This document shows positions 11,428-23,470 of a stretch of DNA of 64,000 nt, piece after piece. Source of the DNA: Clusia tigrina (lineage: Eukaryota > Arthropoda > Insecta > Diptera > Clusiidae); contig OV050032.1 in assembly GCA_920105625.2 (NCBI GenBank), positions 201,967,758 to 202,031,757 on the forward strand, given 5' to 3'. Position 1 is the first letter of the stretch; each line of letters starts with the position of its first letter. A program made the position numbers and the translations under genes. Below the pieces are notes generated by a model. That model saw only the letters and a program-made list of their open reading frames with translations. It made no database searches and was not told where the DNA came from.

Positions 11428-11884
11428 TGTTGTTTTTGTTGGATGATGTTCTGTTAATAGGAATTCTTGAAGTTTCTTTTGTGGGCTCTTTACGTATTCA
11501 ATGTTATGATTTATATACGATTTTCTTTTGTGCATTTAAGCAATCGTGCACATTAGAAACATTTAATGTCGAGCCACACACACTGAACTTGGTTCTGGTT
11601 CGTACGTGTGTTGCACGCCATTTGATATTGGATGAGGAAGTTTCATTTCGAAATTAAACTATGATTTATAAATAAAACATGGTTATCTTTAGATTCATAA
11701 AGAGAAAATGATAGGAAAAAACAATGACGCTCCAGTAAAAAGTTACAAGCATTTGTATGTTGCAAACTTTGATAGGAGTAGGACGTACCGTATAGAAGTT
11801 AGGGCCATTTGAAGTTTTATCAGTGTTTGATTTGGGACTCAACGGTTCCTCAAAATGATAGGAAAAAACAATGAAAACGCATTG
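11126..11884. other. Single-copy stretch with (CGT)n
   Basis: Contains (CGT)n at 11397-11424 and two identical 23-bp words (11705-11727 and 11852-11874, containing ATGATAGGAAAAAACAATGA) 147 bp apart. No gene recognised. Confidence 0.6.
11397..11424. repeat. (CGT)n microsatellite
   Basis: About nine uninterrupted CGT triplets. Confidence 0.92.
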
Positions 11885-13080
11885 AAACATAAATTAAATA
11901 TAGAAATAGATATGAAACATAAAAACATAAGGGAAATATGAAAACACAAAAGATATGTATGTATATAAAAACATTAAATAAATAAAGAAACATGAGATAA
12001 ATGTAAGAAAAAGAAGAATAAATATAGAAACATTGAAGATATACAGGAACATAAAATAAGAATAGATACGTAAATGAAATACAGAAAAATAAATCAAAAA
12101 TATAGAAACATAAATGAAATATAGACATGAATAAAATTTTATAAACAAAGGCAATAAGCTAAAATAAATTAATAGAAACATAAAAAACTATAGAAACATA
12201 AAATAAGTATAGAAGCATAAATGAAATATAAAAACATAAATTATATATACTCGTAGAAGCATAAATGATATAAAGAAACATAAATTATAAATAAAAGACT
12301 AAATGAAATATAGAAACACTAAACAAATATAGAAACCTAAATGAAACATAGAAATATAAAATTAAAATACACATAAAAGAAACATACAAGTTTTTAAATA
12401 AATATCACAACATAAAAATAGAAAGAGATATACATTCAAACATAAAAAAGCACTCATATATATACAAACAGATATATGAAAAAAATACCAATAAAAGCGA
12501 ATTATTCCAAATTATAAAACATAAAAGAATCATACTTAATTACAAAAACATAAAACAAAAATCCTACGAAATTATAAAAACATAATAATCATTATTTCAA
12601 ATCTATAAACATAAAACACCATAACAAATTTATAAACATAAGAAAGCATAAACATACAAAAATAACCATACCACATTCATTAACATAAAAAACAAAGCAT
12701 ATTAAAAAACATAAAAAAAACAAAAATCATATAAAATTATAAAATCGCAATAAAATTATGTCAAATTATACGAACATAAAAAATGCATAAACATAAAAAA
12801 GCATAATAAATTATAAAAACATAAAATATCAAATCATACCAAATTATAAAAACATAATTTTAACAAATTTATTAACAAAAAATCAACAGAAATTATAAAT
12901 AATTATATAAATAATAAATAATAATTATATATTATTATAAATAAATATATTAATAACATAAATAAAGCATAGAAAACTGTAAAAGCATAAAAAACAAAAA
13001 TCACCCCAAATTATAAAATCAACTAAAAAATCATACCAATTTATAAAAACATAGAAAAAAAGACATACGTAATACACAAA
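11885..13080. repeat. A+T-rich AAACATAAA minisatellite
   Basis: Over a kilobase of GAAACATAAATGAAATATA-like and AAAACATAAAA-like units, about 15-20 bp, strongly diverged; very A+T-rich around 12890-12960. Aromatic and Ile-rich minus-strand open frames here are low-complexity artefacts. Confidence 0.85.
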
Positions 13081-13249
13081 AAGATTGAACATAATTTGAA
13101 AATATTACCACATAAATGTGGATGATAAACATGGATAAGAGAATCAAAATATTCATAGAAAGAAAGTCTGTAAAATGGTTCATCTATGTTTCTACCAGGA
13201 GTACAACAAAGACATGAAACATGTAAAGATCCTGAGAGAACTATGAAAG

Positions 13250-13660
13250 CATACAAAACATAGTTTTATTATTTTAAATGAAATCTTCCCTTCTTTGGTC
13301 CAAATATTACGTATCATGAGATGCCTATAGTACCCTTTTAAATGGATGATAGCTCGCGCTTAGATGTGGTATTCAAGTAGCAACAAAACATAGAAAAACA
13401 TAGTTTGATCATTTGTAAAGAAATATTTGTTTCTTTTGTGTATATGTATGTATGTATATGCCGCTTTAGATTTGGTATTCAATTAGCAACAAAACATAGA
13501 AAAACATAGTTTTATAATTTTCAAGGAATATTCCTTGAGAACATACAACGATGTCTTCGGATGCCTGCAGCCTCCATCACTTATCGTGGCTTTTATCTAC
13601 TAAAACGTTGCAACTCCCAAATACTTCTTGGGGTAAAAAACATAGAATAATGTTCAACTT
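13250..13660. repeat. ~105-135-bp degenerate repeat seeded on CAAAACATAG
   Basis: Segments starting CAAAACATAG(AAAAACATAG)TTT recur near 13254, 13385 and 13490, with a weaker copy near 13627. Each is followed by a TTTNAANGAAATNTT-like stretch, and two also share a TTNGGTATTCAANTAGCAAC segment. It looks like an older, longer unit next to the AAACATAAA array. Confidence 0.65.
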
Positions 13661-15289
13661 TTAGTCGAATCTTCACTTATGTGCAAATATGGACCCATGG
13701 GTCACTACAGTTACTCGTGCTTGGCGCGTGCACCCTCCTTCACCTCCAATGACAGCGTTGCCTTTCTAAACTGTTCTCTATTCTTCTGGTATGCGTACGC
13801 ACCCACACATTCGAGCAGGCACTTCCGTAGCATACTGTCCTCGTAGCTGTGGGGCACGCTGTATACGTACGTCACACATGGCCGATTCTTTGGTGTTTGC
13901 TCTTCAACGCATCCGATATTTGTTTGGGATACGTTGCCTCTTCAGCTTCCACTTCCACTGCCACATGAATTCTTCGTTTGTTTGTTGTCTTTGCGTTTGT
14001 TTCTATTACGATTTCCTATCGGAAGCTTCTTTGCTTCAGACATTTGTGTCGTTCCCCCACCCCCACGCACACCCCAGCAGTGCCCAGCGCCAACATGTTC
14101 GTGCCACGAGCGGCAACAGTAAATACGCTTCAATGCATGATAATTATTTCTTAGAAACAACCGTCGACGTCGGCGAAGTCGTCATCATTATCTGCGATGT
14201 TGCATTCTTGGTTGATGAGTTATCGTCGCTTAAATGATGTTTTTTCTGTTGTATTTCCATTAAGATCAATTTGTGATATTTCAAGGAAGGTTGGACCGGA
14301 TGTTGCACGGGTGTACTCGGAAAGCGGAACGGATCACAGTGGCTGGAATAGGCACATCTTGGCCTATCGCAGTTTCGACTGCACACAAGTCCTGGCTGGA
14401 GCCACGAGTTTTAACCCTGAAAAACCTATTGGTTCGAGACCTTCTCTGCTCTTGACTCACTCGAAGGAGGGGGTCTTCTTTCAGAACCAAGCGATGTCTT
14501 TTGAAATACCCCCTCGAGTGAGTCAAAGAAGTGAGAGAAGTTCTGATACTAATTGGTTAAAAGGGTTAATCGAATTTTTCTGAGCACCAGACCAGAGTGA
14601 TCGGACTGTATCTTGAGGTGGCTTGGCCTCTCTCAGAGCCTCTGGGGATTAAGTGAATAAAATACTCTCATTCTCAATAAAAGACAAAATTTTGATGAAG
14701 CTCAATTGAACAGATTTCTGAGGAACTCAACCTTACTTAATGTCCCCGATAGGGGAAAGTTCAGAGGGGATATTAAAGAGAAGCTTGAGTGCATTTTTTA
14801 TGTAAGGTACATCGGCTCAGACATGATAGAAAGACCCAGGATAAGTGGAAAGATTCCATTGACATCTGTCTTTTATGGCTCTTTTCTTTTTGATAGAAAC
14901 ACTTTTTCATTAAAAGAGTGAGGAAAAACTGAAAGTGACCCAAGGAACAATTATGATATTCAAAAAGGATCATCACAGTTCACAAATCTCCCTTGCAGAG
15001 AGACTCTGACAAGTTCTCTCTGTGGATTCAGAATCCGTGAACAATTTTATGACCCTCTCATAACCTGAACGGAAATATTTTGTGTTGAACTTTCGAACAA
15101 GTTTTCAACATTGGATTGGCATGGTGAGGAACACAGACGGATCGTTTCAGTGGTTCAACGAACCCCAGAAATATTGTGTGTTCAGACTCGTATAATTTGC
15201 CTCCTCTTGGCATTTTTGAAGGCAGTCACAATGGACATAGATGTCTCTGAGTGGAAATGTAGATACGAACTTCGCAACCTAACCTAACC
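13661..15289. other. Single-copy stretch with one strong inverted repeat
   Basis: Open frames at 13791-14237 and 14197-14583 have no recognisable domain. The clear structure is the hairpin at 14452-14526, described separately. Three AACCT units lie at the right border near 15280. Confidence 0.6.
14452..14526. other. Inverted repeat (potential 18-bp hairpin)
   Basis: TTGACTCACTCGA (14452-14464) pairs perfectly with TCGAGTGAGTCAA (14514-14526). After a 4-nt bulge, GGGGG (14469-14473) pairs with CCCCC (14509-14513), leaving a 35-nt loop. Could be a folding RNA element, a protein-binding palindrome or a relic of a small foldback element; nothing distinguishes these. Confidence 0.75.
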
Positions 15290-16010
15290 TACGACTCGAT
15301 TGAGAGTAGTCTGAGGATCGATTGTGAATCTCACGGTACAGATTCAAATCAAAGAAATCTCCTGTGAAGACACATTAAAAACATATACGGGGCGGAGAGT
15401 ATTCTGGAGAACAACTGGGAGAGCCTTCCAATAGAACTACGAAGCTCCACAAATCTATTAAGTTGAACTTCAACAAATTTTTCACTAATTGAGAGGGATC
15501 TAAGAATGAAGGTTGAGTCCCCAGTAAAATACCGAACCCAACCAAACTGCTATTTTGACCTCAGCCAAATTTTGTCCTATTGAGAGTGATTTAAGAAAGC
15601 CCGAGATCCCCAGTTGAACAACGAAGCTCCACAAATCAACTTCCACAAATCTATTAAGTTGACCTACAGCTACATACATGTTCTCTTATTGAGAGTGATT
15701 TAAAGAAGAAGTTTGAGTAGAAATGTGTCTCTAACCGAGCAGGATTCAAGAAGGAAGTTAGTTGAGTCCCCAGTTGAACACGGTAATCGAAAGAATTTGA
15801 GCTTCCACCAAATGGTCTCTTATTGAGAGTAATTTGAATCAGAAGTGAGTTTGAGTCTCACAAATTGGTTGAGTTGGGCTTTAGGAAAATTGTTCTCTTG
15901 GTGAGTGGGGGATCCAGAAGGAAGAATATTGACTCGCCCCACTGAACACCAAAGCCAACCAATCTGTTCAGTTGAGCTTCCGCCAAATTCGAGAGTGATA
16001 GTGCAAGGAA
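15290..16010. repeat. ~90-135-bp degenerate tandem repeat (TATTGAGAGTGATTTAAG)
   Basis: The landmark ATTGAGAGNGATNTAAG recurs at about 15487, 15578, 15690 and 15824, with weaker copies near 15297, 15903 and 15990. Between landmarks TCCCCAGTTGAACA and GAAGCTCCACAAATCTATTA also recur in order. Old and highly diverged. Confidence 0.75.
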
Positions 16011-16491
16011 TAATTATGAGCGCCTCCCAGTAGCGCAACGAGGTGCCGAAACCTGCTACGCAGAATTCCGGAAATTTTCTATGTTGCAACTATGACGCAA
16101 CCTTCCGCTCCGCCGCGATTTCGAAGTAATTTCTTAAATACTCGCAGCATTTTGTTGATTCGAAATCGTGTCACACCCAAATCACAACACAAACTGCGCG
16201 CGTCTGTCGCCGGATTATTTGGGTTAATTTTGCTTTTCATTTCTTTGCCGCATTGTGCAACTCCACGATTGTCACCAATTCAAGAAACGAAGAGGAAGAG
16301 TGCTGGGAAGGGGGAGGGGTGCTGGGAAGAGGGAGAGGTGCTGGGCAAAAGCCTGCCTGACCGAATGCAGCAGCTCGCTGAATGAATGGATATCCCGCAC
16401 GCGTTCCGCTGTGTTGGCGGACAACTGGAAACAGATAGCGGCAGTGAGCCAACCGACTCTACAAAGCCACACACACTCTCGCATACAGAGG
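16011..16491. other. Single-copy stretch
   Basis: Mixed sequence with a GGGAAGGGGGAGG-rich patch near 16300-16345. No gene recognised. Confidence 0.55.
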
Positions 16492-16505
16492 CGCACACAC
16501 ACACG

Positions 16506-16554
<49 letters not shown>

Positions 16555-16557
16555 ACA
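16492..16557. repeat. (CA)n microsatellite
   Basis: About 30 CA units with two CG interruptions near the left end. Confidence 0.93.
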
Positions 16558-18861
16558 TCCGAGGCAGACAATAATATCCAGCAAAGTAAATTAAAGTGAG
16601 TTTGAAATGAAAATGTTATGAAATAAAAGTTAAAAGTAAAAGAAAAGCAAATGAAAAGAAAACTCTTTCTTACACTCAATTAAGCGGCATTACACGAGTT
16701 GGTTGAGCGCAGCCAGGAGCGGGGGGATAGAGGGGGCTCGAGTAATCGGACTCGGACTCGGACTGGGTGTGTGGGTAATTTGAGTAAGGTTAGGTAAGTG
16801 CTGCTTTTATGGCGATTAAAGACAATGGGCCTAAATGGGCGCATAGCACGCCTAATTAAATGTAGTTGCGTAGATGGAAAGTCAGAGGGAAAGGTTGAAT
16901 GGAAAGGGTGCAAGAAAAGAGGGGAGAAGGGGGCCGACTGAGAAGTGAAAGCATTAGTTTGAGCCTCTTGTATGAGCAACTTGTTAACATGACTAGAGAA
17001 CGAAAGGGAGACGATAGAGTGCTTACTGACAAGTCGCCTCAAAGGTGGTCAGGTTGGTCAGCAGGTACTGCAAGGGTCAGTCCCCACAAGTCACCACGCC
17101 CGTAGCTGTACAGGCTCCTATAAGGAAGGAAGCAGACTTTTGTTCACCAGATTCTCCTCAAGACTCTATCCTACTACACAAAGGCTCTGGACGGAGGCGT
17201 CGCTCGAGAATCGACCCACTCAATTTCGCCGTGCACTCACTGTGAGAAGTTTTCTCTGGGTAGGCGGGGGTAAACTTTCCACAGATCGGAACAAATTTTA
17301 CCTGGCCAAAAGTACGAGTAAACCTGAGGAATAATCGAGAACTGCCAACTAATCTGCTATGAATATACATACGAAGTATCAAGAAAGGCAGATAATCTCC
17401 GTGGAACCTTCTACAACACAACAGGCCCTAACGAACAATTGGTAAGAGATGTCAATAATCCAAAGAACCACCATTCGAAGCAGCTCTCCAGAAGAGCGAA
17501 GTCAATGAAGCTGCAAGATCCAATAAACGTTCGTCTCTAGATCACATCATCAGAGTGTGTCTGCAGAACCAGGGAATAGGAAGATTTGAATTCGAGCAGA
17601 CTCCTAAAATCAGGCCAAAGGGCCATTAAATCTTCCATGAAGAAGTCTGGAAGCGGTACAACCCAGTATAGAACTAAGGGTCACCGACGGACGACATAAC
17701 CGAAATAAACCAAATGCTCTGAGGTGTGTGCGTTTGTGTTACGCCTCCTCCAATGACGCTCTCCCAACGCAGGCATGTCACAAATTGGCGTCTGCTAATG
17801 ACGTAAATGATAAATATTACAGTAAACAATACGCTGGAAAAAACGGTAATTAATCATCGGTCATGCAGGCAGACAGCAGGAGTACCATACGCCAACATCA
17901 ACAAACCCCATCATCATCATTATCTTCATCCTCCTCATTACCGAGTGTCGCTGACGGCACGCTGTGGTCAGGCGCCTGGAGGCAACACCGACGACGGCCA
18001 TCTGAGAGGATAGAAATGGGAATGAGAATGAGAAGAAGACGGAGAAGGAGAAGGAGAACTCATTAGCGCAAGTACGCAATTACGAGGATTATTCGGACAC
18101 TCAAGTCAGGCGCTGGCAGCGCTACTCTCTCAGTCACCCCTCTGGCACCTCAAGCTATCAGTCAAAACCCAATCCAGCCAATACACTCGTACAATCCCCA
18201 ATCGCCGCTGGAAAATATTGCAGCAAAGCTGCGGAATGTTCACTCAGCAATCTCCAAACGTTTCTTCTGCTTCGTCTTCTTTGGCGCTCCTGCTGCATGC
18301 AAATTACCTTAACCCCAATTCCTGGCTGGCTGAGCAGCCTTTCTCCACCTGGATGGGGACTTGGGAGTGTGTTTGTGTGTGTGCGATCGTGACTTTTTGG
18401 TTCTTTCAGTCAGATTGCTAAAATTATAATGAAGATTTTAATGGCTTCACCGTTGGTTGTGCCGCTTTAGCGCTTCAGCGCCTCTTTTGTGGACGGGCAC
18501 GTACAACGCAGGTGCAGCTGTCCACTTGACGAAACCGGTAATGGTGTGTGGCTCTCTACTGCTAACCTGAAGACCACACATCCGTTCAGCCAAACCCCGG
18601 AACATAAACGCACTTCAGAACACTGCGTTCCACAAGTCACACAAGTTTTGGGCGGAGTGGCTGATTATTTATTTACCACAACACATCGAAAGATGCGCAG
18701 CCAGTCTCTGAAAATCACCCAACTCTTCCAAAGCTTGAGGGCCGCACACAGCCGGGAAGAATTGCCAACGACTTCACTTGACTCAATGCCGACCAGCTGA
18801 TTGGAGGAAGTCCTCGAGGCCAAGTGGTATTCGTATTTAATACGGTTTCATAATAAATGTG
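16558..18861. other. Single-copy intron-like sequence
   Basis: 2.3 kb of mixed sequence with only short simple tracts (ATC-rich near 17905-17940, GAGAAG-rich near 18023-18060). Several 60-120-codon frames overlap on both strands, none with recognised motifs. Confidence 0.6.
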
Positions 18862-19180
18862 AATCTTCTTCTGGTACAGACTCTGAAGCTTCCTCTGGAG
18901 ACTCAGAATTTCCCTTTGGTGGAGACTCAAAATCTTACTCTGGTAGAGAGACTCAGAATCGTCTTCTAGTAGAGACTCAGAATCGTCCTCTGATAGAGAC
19001 TCAGAATCGTCCTCTGGTAGAGAGACTCAGTATTTCCCTTTGGTAGAGACTCAGAATCGTCCTCTGGTAGAGAGACTCAGTATTTCCCTTTGGTGGAGAC
19101 TCAGAATCTTACTCTGGAGAGACTCAGAATTTTATTCTAGAAAATCTCAGAATTTTACTTTGGAAAAAACTCAGAAACTG
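18862..19180. repeat. 24-bp minisatellite (AGAGACTCAGAATCGTCCTC)
   Basis: About 13 units of AGAGACTCAGAATCGTCCTC plus TGGT, with TATTTCCCTTTGG and TTTTA variants at the sides. Central copies (18950-19110) are nearly identical, so turnover there is recent. Confidence 0.92.
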
Positions 19181-19369
19181 AAAGATTTTTATCTCTGGAC
19201 TGGCCTTCGCCTCATAACGAATATTATTTAGAAAGAAGAAATTCCGCCCCATCATTGTGTCGCTACTCTTTGGTGGAAGAGGGATAATGAACTGAGTATG
19301 GTGACAGTCTGTCCCTTGGTACTCCTACTTAAGGGAATGCTTCTCACAGTATGTTGTGAAATGTCAGCT

Positions 19370-19935
19370 GATTTGAAGTGCTTCATTGTACCAACACATT
19401 TTAAGTGTTGCATTGTACCACCTCATTTGAAGTGATTCATTGTACCAACACATTTTAAGTGTTGCATTGTACCACCTCATTTGAAGTGCTTCATTGTACC
19501 AACAGATTTTAGAGGTTTCATCAAAGCAGTTTATTTCAAGTGCTTCATTGTACCAGCACAATCTAAATGTTGCATTGTACTACCTCAATTGAAGTGTTAT
19601 CCTTTCATTTAAAATTTTGCTTTGTACTAGTTCAATGAAACTGTCTCATTGTGCCACCTCATTTGAAGTTGTTCATTTGAAGTAGTTCATTTGAAGTGGT
19701 TTATTTGAAGTGTTTCATTGCATCACCACAGTTAAAATGTTTCATTGTTACACCTCATTTGAAGTCTTCCATTGTAGCACCTCATTTGAAGTCTTTCATA
19801 GTACTTCATTTAATATGTTATTCAATTTACCACTACATTTGAAGTGTTTCATAGTACCAACATATTTGAAGCTTCCATTGTGGATCCACATTTTGGAGAT
19901 TTCATTGAATCATCTCATTTGAAGTGTCTTCTTTT
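19370..19935 (-). repeat. Minisatellite family A, inverted block
   Basis: Read on the minus strand this is the CACTTCAAATGAGGTGGTAC unit of 4857-7042. On the plus strand it appears as GTACCACCTCATTTGAAGTG. Bases 19425-19447 are the exact reverse complement of 6266-6288 (23 nt). A short minus-strand open frame through the array is an artefact of the unit length. Confidence 0.92.
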
Positions 19936-20117
19936 ACTACCACTCACTACAATTGTGTATTTGTCCTCTCACTGCATACTACCTTTCACCACCTTCTATT
20001 CCACCATGATTGGAACAAGTCCTGTGTTTATAGACACACTAAATCTATATGCAAATACGAGTATTTATTCTATTGTTGGTGTTTATTTGTTGCTTGTTTA
20101 TTTGTTATTGTTGTAGT

Positions 20118-20119
<2 letters not shown>

Positions 20120-20154
<35 letters not shown>

Positions 20155-20177
20155 ATTGTTGTTGTTATTGTTGTTGT
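20120..20177. repeat. (GTT)n microsatellite
   Basis: About 19 triplets, with GTT changed to ATT at two places. Confidence 0.92.
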
Positions 20178-20518
20178 GTACCTCATGACTAATTCCCTCA
20201 ATGAATTATCATAAATTGAAATGAGAAATTAGAGTCTCGCGCTTTGTTTTCTTGTTTTGTTTTCCTTCCATATTTGATCACTTGAAATTAAATGCTAACT
20301 TGGCGGGGGACGTGCGGGTGGTCGGACGGATTAGGTGACGGGCTTTTTTCTTTTGTTTTATTACTATTGGCGCTGCATGAGAGTGCGTGAGTGTGTGTTG
20401 AGTATCTGTGTTTTATTTTATTGTCGGCAGTCACTCCCCCTCGGTTGGGTAAATTGCTGTGTTTGTTGTTGCCATAACTCATTTATACATTCCCACACAC
20501 ATATACACATACACATAC

Positions 20519-20549
<31 letters not shown>

Positions 20550-20914
20550 CTCAGACGTACACTCCATTCAAATGCGTACCAATTCTGATATAAATGCCAA
20601 CATAAATGAAATTGACCGGACATGCCGCGCTTGGATTGTTTGCCACAAGATACAAAAACAACAACACCAACAACAACAAGAGCAACAGCGAAATTTGCAC
20701 AAATAAATTAAATAATTTGAATAGTTTTTTGCATTATTTTCTGTTGTTCCGCACTCGCTGCCGCTGTGGGGCATGACTCAGACTCTGGAGGTACGCAGTT
20801 GGTCGGGTTCTGCGGAAAAAGTCTGCTGAAGCTTCAACTGAGTGGACTGTTCTCAATTAGTTATTGTGGAGAGGTGAAATCATCACATGAGCCGATCGCT
20901 ACGGTTCATCAGAA
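20178..20914. other. Single-copy stretch with (CA)n
   Basis: Contains a compound CACATA/(CA)n tract at 20493-20550 and a CAA-rich patch near 20657-20690. No gene recognised. Confidence 0.6.
20493..20550. repeat. (CACATA)n and (CA)n compound microsatellite
   Basis: CACATACA-type hexamers run into about 11 CA units. Confidence 0.9.
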
Positions 20915-22165
20915 GCAAGGAGGGATGGAAGGAAGACGGGAAAAGAAGGAAGGAAGGAAGGAAGAAAATAAGGAAGGATGGTTGAAAAAAGAAAGAACAA
21001 AATACAGAAGAAAGAAGAAGTAAATAAAGAAGAAAACTGAAGGAATATAGCAGGAGGGACGGAATGAAGATAAAAGGAAGGAAGATAAAAAGAGGGAAGG
21101 TAAAAGTAAGGAAGATAAAAGGAAAGAAGATAGAAATGAACGACGGGAGGAAGAAAAGGAAGGAAGAAAATAAGGAAGCAAGGAAGAAGAGAAGTAAGGA
21201 AAGCAGAAAAAACGACGGAAAGCAGAAAAAAGAGGGAAGGCAGAAAAGGAAGGAAGGGGGGGAGAAACAAGGAAAGAAGCCAAAAAACAAATGAGGGAAG
21301 AATGAAGAATATAAGGTAGAAATAAAAGAAGGAAATAAGCAAAGTAGGAAGAAAAGAATGAAAAAAGTAAAGAAGAAAAAAGAAGGGTAACAAGAAAACG
21401 AAAAAGGAAAGAAGGAAGAAAAGACAGAAGAAAGGAAAAAAAGAAAGAAGGAAGGAGAGAAGAAAATAATGAGAGAAGAAAAGAAGGAAGGAAAAAGAAA
21501 AAGAAGGAAGCTGAGATGGAAAAAAGGAAGCTAAGATGAAAAAAGGAAGCTAAGTTGGAAGGAAAGAAGAAAAGAAGGAAGGAAGAAAATATGTAAGGAA
21601 GAAAAGAAGGAAGGAACAAAAGATGTAAGGAAGAAAAGAAGGAAGGAAGAAAAGAAGGAAGGAAGTAAAGAAGGAATACGAAAAAAGCTAAGAAGGAAAC
21701 TAAGAAGGAAGAAAGGAAGGAAGAAAGGAAGGAAGAAAAGAAGGAAGGAAGAAAAGAGGGAAGGAAAAGAAGGAAGGAATAAGAAAAAAGGTGAGAAGGA
21801 AGCTAAGATGGAAGAAAGGAAGGAAGAAAAGAAGGAAGAAAAGAAGGAAGGGGGAAGAAAATAAAGAAGGAAGGAGGGAAGAAAATAAAGAAGGAAAAAA
21901 GACGGAAGGAAGGAAAAAATAAAGAAGGAAGGAAAGAAGAAAATCATTAAGCAAGAAATTAAATACAATAAAAACCGAAGTAATGAAGTAAATGCAGCAA
22001 ATAAATAAAGAAAAAAGGAAGGAAAGAAGTAAGCAAGAAAAGAACGAAGTAAGAAAAGAAGAATGGAAAGAAGGAAGTAATAAAATAGGGAAAAAAGGAG
22101 GGAAAGAAGGCAGGCATAAATAAAGGAAATAATAAAACGGGAATAAAGAAAGGATTGAAGGTAGA
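20915..22165 (+). repeat. 1.25-kb polypurine tract (GGAAGAAAAGAAGGAA)n
   Basis: The plus strand is nearly all A and G, built from GGAAGGAAGAAAAG-like units with no fixed period, so the presumed pre-mRNA (minus strand) carries a 1.25-kb polypyrimidine run. Open frames of up to 236 codons of Phe, Leu and Ser on the minus strand follow from the lack of stop codons. Long mirror-like purine tracts can form triplex DNA and bind GA-recognising proteins; that is inference here. Confidence 0.93.
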
Positions 22166-22964
22166 GAGCTCCTTCGACAATAGATTCCCTGATGGAAGGT
22201 GATATACTGGTATATTGTACATAGTAGAAATATGAGATTGATTCCCATCAAGGACTGTCACTAACACTAGCGCCCTCATTGATCCCGACTGAATGAGTCG
22301 CTACGTTCGCGGCTCCTCTGTTAATTCGCTGTGATTATAGCGCACTTGAATGTGGCGTTGTGGCGTTCTATTATCGCACTTTTATAATTCCAAACGAGTG
22401 TACTTGTTTTTGCTTTCAATTCCCACTCTCGTGCTTTAATTCCATTCCATTCACACACACACATGGACACACATTCCCACACACACGCACACACACATGC
22501 ACCACGCTTCTTAATTATTTAATAATTCAATTAAAGGTAATTTGCAATGCCAATTAAATTGAAGGAGAGAAACTGATTAGAAAACAATGTTAATGGCAGC
22601 CGCACGCGATTGAGTAATAGAAGAGGAAAATACAGGGAAATGCAAGTACAGGGTAATTATTCTAGCGCTGCAACAACAACGCACACGTGCCTCGCCGCGC
22701 CTCGCCGGAGTTGCGACTCGTCGTTATGTCATTTTCATAGTTACAAGGCGTGAGCGAGAAGGAAACAGTTACGAGGAGGCGGCACCTGTACACTTAAGTA
22801 GAAGAGAGAAAGTAACGCCAGTTGAAGACCTCGGAAGAACTCTTAGCACGAACACTGCAGAGCCAGACACAGAGCCAGCCAAGACTTGGTTATTGTTCAA
22901 ATTATAAGAAGTCCAAACATTGCCCGGTCTCCCAGTTATATATTGCAATGAGGTCTTCCATTGC
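22166..22964. other. Single-copy stretch with (CA)n
   Basis: Contains a CACACA/CACGCA tract at 22453-22500. No gene recognised. Confidence 0.6.
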
Positions 22965-23470
22965 GGTTTTTCAGTCACGTAACCCAGTCAAGTATCTCAA
23001 TCACATGTCACAGTGACGTTATTTCAGTCACATCTTCCAGTGAATTCCACCAGTTGTCTTCCAGTAAGGTTTCTCAATCAGATATCCCCTTCTTCCAAAC
23101 ATACACAATGATTTTTCCTAATTATGTGTCCCAGCCAGGTCTCCCAGTGCGGCGTTTTAGTCAAGTCTCCCAGTAGTCTCTTTGTAAGTCTTTCAGTAAA
23201 GTATTCCAGTGAAATCTCCAGTCAGGTCTCCTAGTAAAGTCTCTTCATAGAGTCTCCTAATAAAGTCTCCCAGTAATTTCCCAGACAAGTCTCACAGTCA
23301 AGTTTCACAGTCAAGTCCCCCAGTCCGGTCTTCCAGTCTGTTCTCCGGTCTTCAAGTCAGTTGAGACCCGTCAAGACGTACATCATGTCTCCCAATCACT
23401 TGATGCATCAATTATCTCAGTGACATCCCACAGTTAGAAGCCCCTGTGAAGTCTTCCAGTAAGACCTCCG
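22965..23470. repeat. TCTCCCAGTCAAG minisatellite
   Basis: Degenerate units of 10-20 bp built on GTCTCCCAGT followed by CAAGT, AAAGT or GAAAT. About 25 copies, poorly conserved in spacing. Confidence 0.8.

Noticed and set aside
15279..15293. AACCT triplet as an insect TTAGG telomere-like repeat
   Set aside because: Only three units; short AACCT runs are dispersed in fly genomes and this is interior sequence.
16272..16679. Cys/Val-alternating frames over the (CA)n tract
   Set aside because: Dinucleotide repeat translation.
19364..19561. Repeated peptide with WYNEAL/WYNATL motifs on the minus strand
   Set aside because: Translation of minisatellite family A; not conserved in frame along the array.
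20909..21619. 236-codon minus-strand Phe/Leu/Ser frame and its neighbours
   Set aside because: Translation of a polypurine tract; several overlapping frames are open, with no domain.
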